Positions 5,070 through 6,996 of a stretch of DNA of 6,996 bases are shown here, piece by piece. This stretch comes from Chloroflexota bacterium (lineage in GTDB: Bacteria > Chloroflexota > Anaerolineae > B4-G1), in the NCBI GenBank assembly GCA_011046405.1, contig DSAR01000062.1:1-6996 (forward strand). The letters run 5' to 3'. The notes below the pieces were generated by a model. It did no database searches. It had not been told where the DNA came from and was given only the letters and a program-made list of their open reading frames with translations. Numbering within the stretch: the first letter of the stretch is position 1; each line of letters opens with the position of its first letter. The translations under genes were made by a program, and so were the position numbers.

Positions 5070-5075
5070 CTCCTT
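5070..5075 (-). promoter_or_regulatory. Shine-Dalgarno of the acetyltransferase gene
   Basis: AAGGAG on the minus strand, 4 nt before ATG 5065-5063. It supports the 201-residue form over a longer in-frame extension. Confidence 0.75.
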
Positions 5076-5121
5076 TTTGATCTACTGATATTTCTCTCGC
5101 ACTTTTTGCGCATACCACATC

Positions 5122-5847
5122 TCACTTGCGCCCAGCCAATGCCTGCAAGAAACGCTCAAGCAGATCTGATTCGATTCCGGCAATCTCGCCCAACGCGCGC
5201 ACCGGATGCGGCAGAGGATCTTGCCATAGCCACTCGACCCGTAACCAGAAATCGGGTAGAACCGGAGAATGATAATCCCCCTCATTACCGCTGAATGCCA
5301 CGTGATAGCGTCCTTCCTGCAGGTGATAGAACTCGACCCAGGTTCTGTGCGGATCAATCAACCAATATTCCGGCGCCCCGGCCCGGGCATATTCGTAGAA
5401 CTTCTCGCCACGGTCACGTCCGGCGCTCTCCGGGGAGACAATTTCCACGACTAGATCGGCCGGTCCGTCAAGATAGGTCTCCTTCAAGCAGTCCAAATGC
5501 GCCTTCGTCACAAAAAGCAGGTCCGGTTCTCGTCCTGACTGCTCCAACTTCATCTGGAAAGGCGCGCTCAATACAATCCCCAGGTCACGCTGTTCGACGA
5601 AAGCGCCTATCACGCTGGTCAGAAAATCGCCAATACGCTGATGTCGTTTCGATGCCGGACTGTACATCACCACCTCTCCCGCCTTTTCCCCCGGTGAGGC
5701 GACCCATTCAGCAAGGGTATCCTCGTCGACCCAGTCCAGGAACTCCTCGTATGTCATCTTTCTCCGGTGCGGATGGCTCAATAACAAGTTCAGCAACTGA
5801 CGTCGCAGGCTCTCGTCAATCTCCCAGGTCATCGTTCGTTCACTCAT
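5122..5847 (-). CDS. Uma2 family (DUF820, PD-(D/E)XK fold) nuclease-like protein
   Basis: Protein of 241 residues with the full Uma2 pattern: MTYEEFLDWV (31-40), REPDLLFV (106-113, with the PD acidic residue), ADLVVEIVSPES (130-141), RGEKFYEYARAGAPEYWLIDP (146-166 with K149). D109, E135 and K149 are the likely catalytic set. The family adopts a restriction-endonuclease-like fold and is strongly expanded in cyanobacteria and other environmental phyla; its cellular role is mostly unknown. The length is slightly above the usual 180-200 because of an N-terminal helix (8-30). GGAGG lies 6 nt before the ATG, and the ATG overlaps the regulator's stop as ATGA, so the two are co-translated. The gap to the acetyltransferase is 56 bp. 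It may be a passenger of the locus rather than part of polysaccharide synthesis. Confidence 0.9.
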   Translation of the reverse strand: MSERTMTWEIDESLRRQLLNLLLSHPHRRKMTYEEFLDWVDEDTLAEWVASPGEKAGEVVMYSPASKRHQRIGDFLTSVIGAFVEQRDLGIVLSAPFQMKLEQSGREPDLLFVTKAHLDCLKETYLDGPADLVVEIVSPESAGRDRGEKFYEYARAGAPEYWLIDPHRTWVEFYHLQEGRYHVAFSGNEGDYHSPVLPDFWLRVEWLWQDPLPHPVRALGEIAGIESDLLERFLQALAGRK

Positions 5848-6341
5848 TGATTGCCTCCGGCGGTCGTGCTCATATCATCAGGCCACACGATCGCGAACCC
5901 GGTCCCCTCGGCCTGCACCTCCGGCGCCGGGGCGCCTCCATCCTTTTGCAAAGAAACCCCTTCCTCCAGGCACGTCAGGTGGAAGATCTCCATCGCCTCG
6001 CCCGGCCCCTCGATCCGAACGGTCGCATATCCCTCATCTCTAATCCGATCCAGCGCATCCTGAGCCGCCGCGCGCAATTCGCGGTAGACGCGCAGCGAGG
6101 CCTCCATGTACTCCCTGGTCAAGCGGGCCTTGAGCGCCAGCCCCTCCGGCGTGACGAAATACTTCAAGCGATTGCGCTGCATCCGCGTCGCCTTGATGTA
6201 TCCTTTCTTAATCAGGCGCTTGATGTACCAATTGACGCTGCCGACCGCCACCCCCAACTGGGCCGCCAGCCCGGCCTGGGTCGTCTCGGGTTCTTCTTCT
6301 AACACTTCCAGGATACGCAATTGACGTTCTACGTCTGACAT
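5844..6341 (-). CDS. EPS-associated MarR-like winged-helix regulator
   Basis: DNA-binding protein of 165 residues. The first 75 or so form a winged helix: helix-turn-helix at about 21-47 (TQAGLAAQLGVAVGSVNWYI, then KRLIKKG) and a wing ending in YFVTPEGLALKARLT (61-75). The VGSVNWYIKRLIKKGYIK and 'TPEG...KA.LT' segments resemble the 'EPS-associated MarR family regulator' group found in exopolysaccharide loci (named from memory). That fits the wbp-type genes downstream. A helical linker (76-103) leads to a C-terminal stretch, VRIEGPGEAMEIFHLTCLEEG (108-128), with a glycine-turn-helix shape like the start of a small Rossmann or ligand domain, seemingly degenerate. The start ATG 6341 follows a purine-rich GGGGGGAG sequence. 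It is first in a probable operon and may control it. Confidence 0.85.
   Translation of the reverse strand: MSDVERQLRILEVLEEEPETTQAGLAAQLGVAVGSVNWYIKRLIKKGYIKATRMQRNRLKYFVTPEGLALKARLTREYMEASLRVYRELRAAAQDALDRIRDEGYATVRIEGPGEAMEIFHLTCLEEGVSLQKDGGAPAPEVQAEGTGFAIVWPDDMSTTAGGNQ
5854..5858 (-). promoter_or_regulatory. Shine-Dalgarno of the Uma2 gene, inside the regulator's 3' end
   Basis: GGAGG on the minus strand, 6 nt before ATG 5847-5845, which overlaps the regulator stop in an ATGA junction. Confidence 0.7.
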
Positions 6342-6374
6342 CGCTTACCCACTCCCCCCATTGACAATCGACAA

Positions 6375-6996
6375 TCAATCACTCCCACACAAATCAATAT
6401 TCATTGAGTGAATTCTACCACAATCTACAGAGGGGTCAAGCTCAATCTCGACCACCTCGCCGCCCACGTTCACGAAAACCCACAGCCCCCGGGGGCGCTC
6501 GCCCACCAGCCGGGTCACTGCCGCGACGTATTCGCGCATCTGCCGCTCGTATCCCTTGCGCTTGATGTGGGGTCGGACGTCGGCCAGGGCGTCCAGTTCG
6601 TCGGTCTTGAACTCCACCACCGTCCATTCGCCGTCGATCTGGCACAGTAAATCCACGACGCCGCTGCGCGCTCTGCCGTTCAAAATGAGTGTGTAGGCTA
6701 CCTCGTGATGGCGCTCGGCCTGAGCCAGCCGGGCGTAGATTGGCGCGGCCTGGAAACGGGCCAGCAAGCGCCGCGCCTCGGCGATCGTCGCGCCGATTTC
6801 CCGCGGATCGGTCAACCCGGCCTGCAGCGCGAAGGGACGCAAGAACGCCTCCAAATCCCCCTCGCCCGGGAAGCGCCAGTAGCGCAAGGCCGCGTGGAAC
6901 AGAGTGCCCACGACCCACGCCGGGCCCGCGGGCTGCTGCGCCGTGGGTACCACCCGCCAGACCCGCGACGGCGGCTTCACCTCGCGCTCTTTCTCC
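6375..6996 (-). CDS. C-terminal PD-(D/E)XK nuclease domain of an AddA/UvrD-type helicase-nuclease (partial, N-terminus off window)
   Basis: The frame is open to the right edge, so the visible 206 codons are the end of a longer protein; a GTG at 6980 is probably not a true start. Counting from that GTG, the domain shows GTLFHAALRYW (25-35, with the conserved His of this nuclease group), SGVVDLL (106-112, D110), WTVVEFKTDEL (119-129, E123 and K125) and YERQMREY (144-151). These are the nuclease motifs found at the C-terminus of AddA and related RecBCD-like proteins, which process double-strand DNA ends. The last 20 residues (PSVDCGRIHSMNIDLCGSD) are not conserved as far as I can tell. The 33-bp gap to the regulator contains no visible terminator. 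It appears to belong to a DNA-repair gene that borders the polysaccharide locus. Confidence 0.8.
   Translation of the reverse strand, partial: EKEREVKPPSRVWRVVPTAQQPAGPAWVVGTLFHAALRYWRFPGEGDLEAFLRPFALQAGLTDPREIGATIAEARRLLARFQAAPIYARLAQAERHHEVAYTLILNGRARSGVVDLLCQIDGEWTVVEFKTDELDALADVRPHIKRKGYERQMREYVAAVTRLVGERPRGLWVFVNVGGEVVEIELDPSVDCGRIHSMNIDLCGSD

Noticed and set aside
5295..6302. Plus-strand open frame of 335 codons opposite Uma2 and the regulator
   Set aside because: It spans two well-supported coupled minus-strand genes, and its product is Arg/Pro/Ser-rich with no recognisable domain.
6371..6416. Inverted repeat TCACTC/GAGTGA near the end of the nuclease gene as terminator or operator
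   Set aside because: Only 6 bp pair across a long AT-rich loop, which is expected by chance, and part lies in coding sequence.

Overview
The window is about 7 kb of fairly GC-rich bacterial DNA. Every gene I can support lies on the minus strand, so transcription runs from high to low coordinates. Its core is a nucleotide-sugar module for surface polysaccharide: an N-acetyltransferase (WbpD-like), a PLP aminotransferase (WbpE-like), a Gfo/Idh/MocA oxidoreductase (WbpB-like) and a UDP-sugar 6-dehydrogenase (WbpA-like, cut by the left edge). Together they match the known route UDP-GlcNAc -> UDP-GlcNAcA -> 3-keto sugar -> 3-amino sugar -> UDP-GlcNAc(3NAc)A, a precursor of diacetamido-uronic acids in O-antigens and capsules. 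The taxon cannot be fixed from this sequence. Uma2 nuclease, orphan toxin-antitoxin parts and small foldback repeats beside an EPS locus would suit Chloroflexota or a similar environmental lineage, but that is a guess.

Layout from the right edge, in transcription order: the C-terminal PD-(D/E)XK nuclease domain of an AddA/UvrD-type helicase-nuclease (partial); an EPS-associated MarR-like winged-helix regulator; a Uma2-family nuclease coupled to it by an ATGA overlap; wbpD and wbpE, also coupled by ATGA; then a roughly 1.6 kb interruption; then wbpB and wbpA, again coupled by ATGA. ATGA junctions at three of the gene borders point to tight co-translation.

The interruption (about 1.75-3.4 kb) is the unusual part. 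It holds an intact antitoxin-like gene, the wreck of its toxin-like partner, a lone MNT-type nucleotidyltransferase without its usual HepT partner, and three kinds of small palindromic element. The toxin-like gene carries an apparent 1-nt deletion and a 110-bp inverted-repeat element flanked by an 8-bp direct repeat. Removing the element plus one repeat copy rejoins the protein exactly in frame, so this looks like a readable MITE insertion. A 137-bp foldback element lies just downstream. Two diverged copies of an 89-bp structured repeat sit at the 3' ends of wbpE and of the broken toxin gene; they show compensatory base changes and each supplies the stop codon of the gene it abuts.
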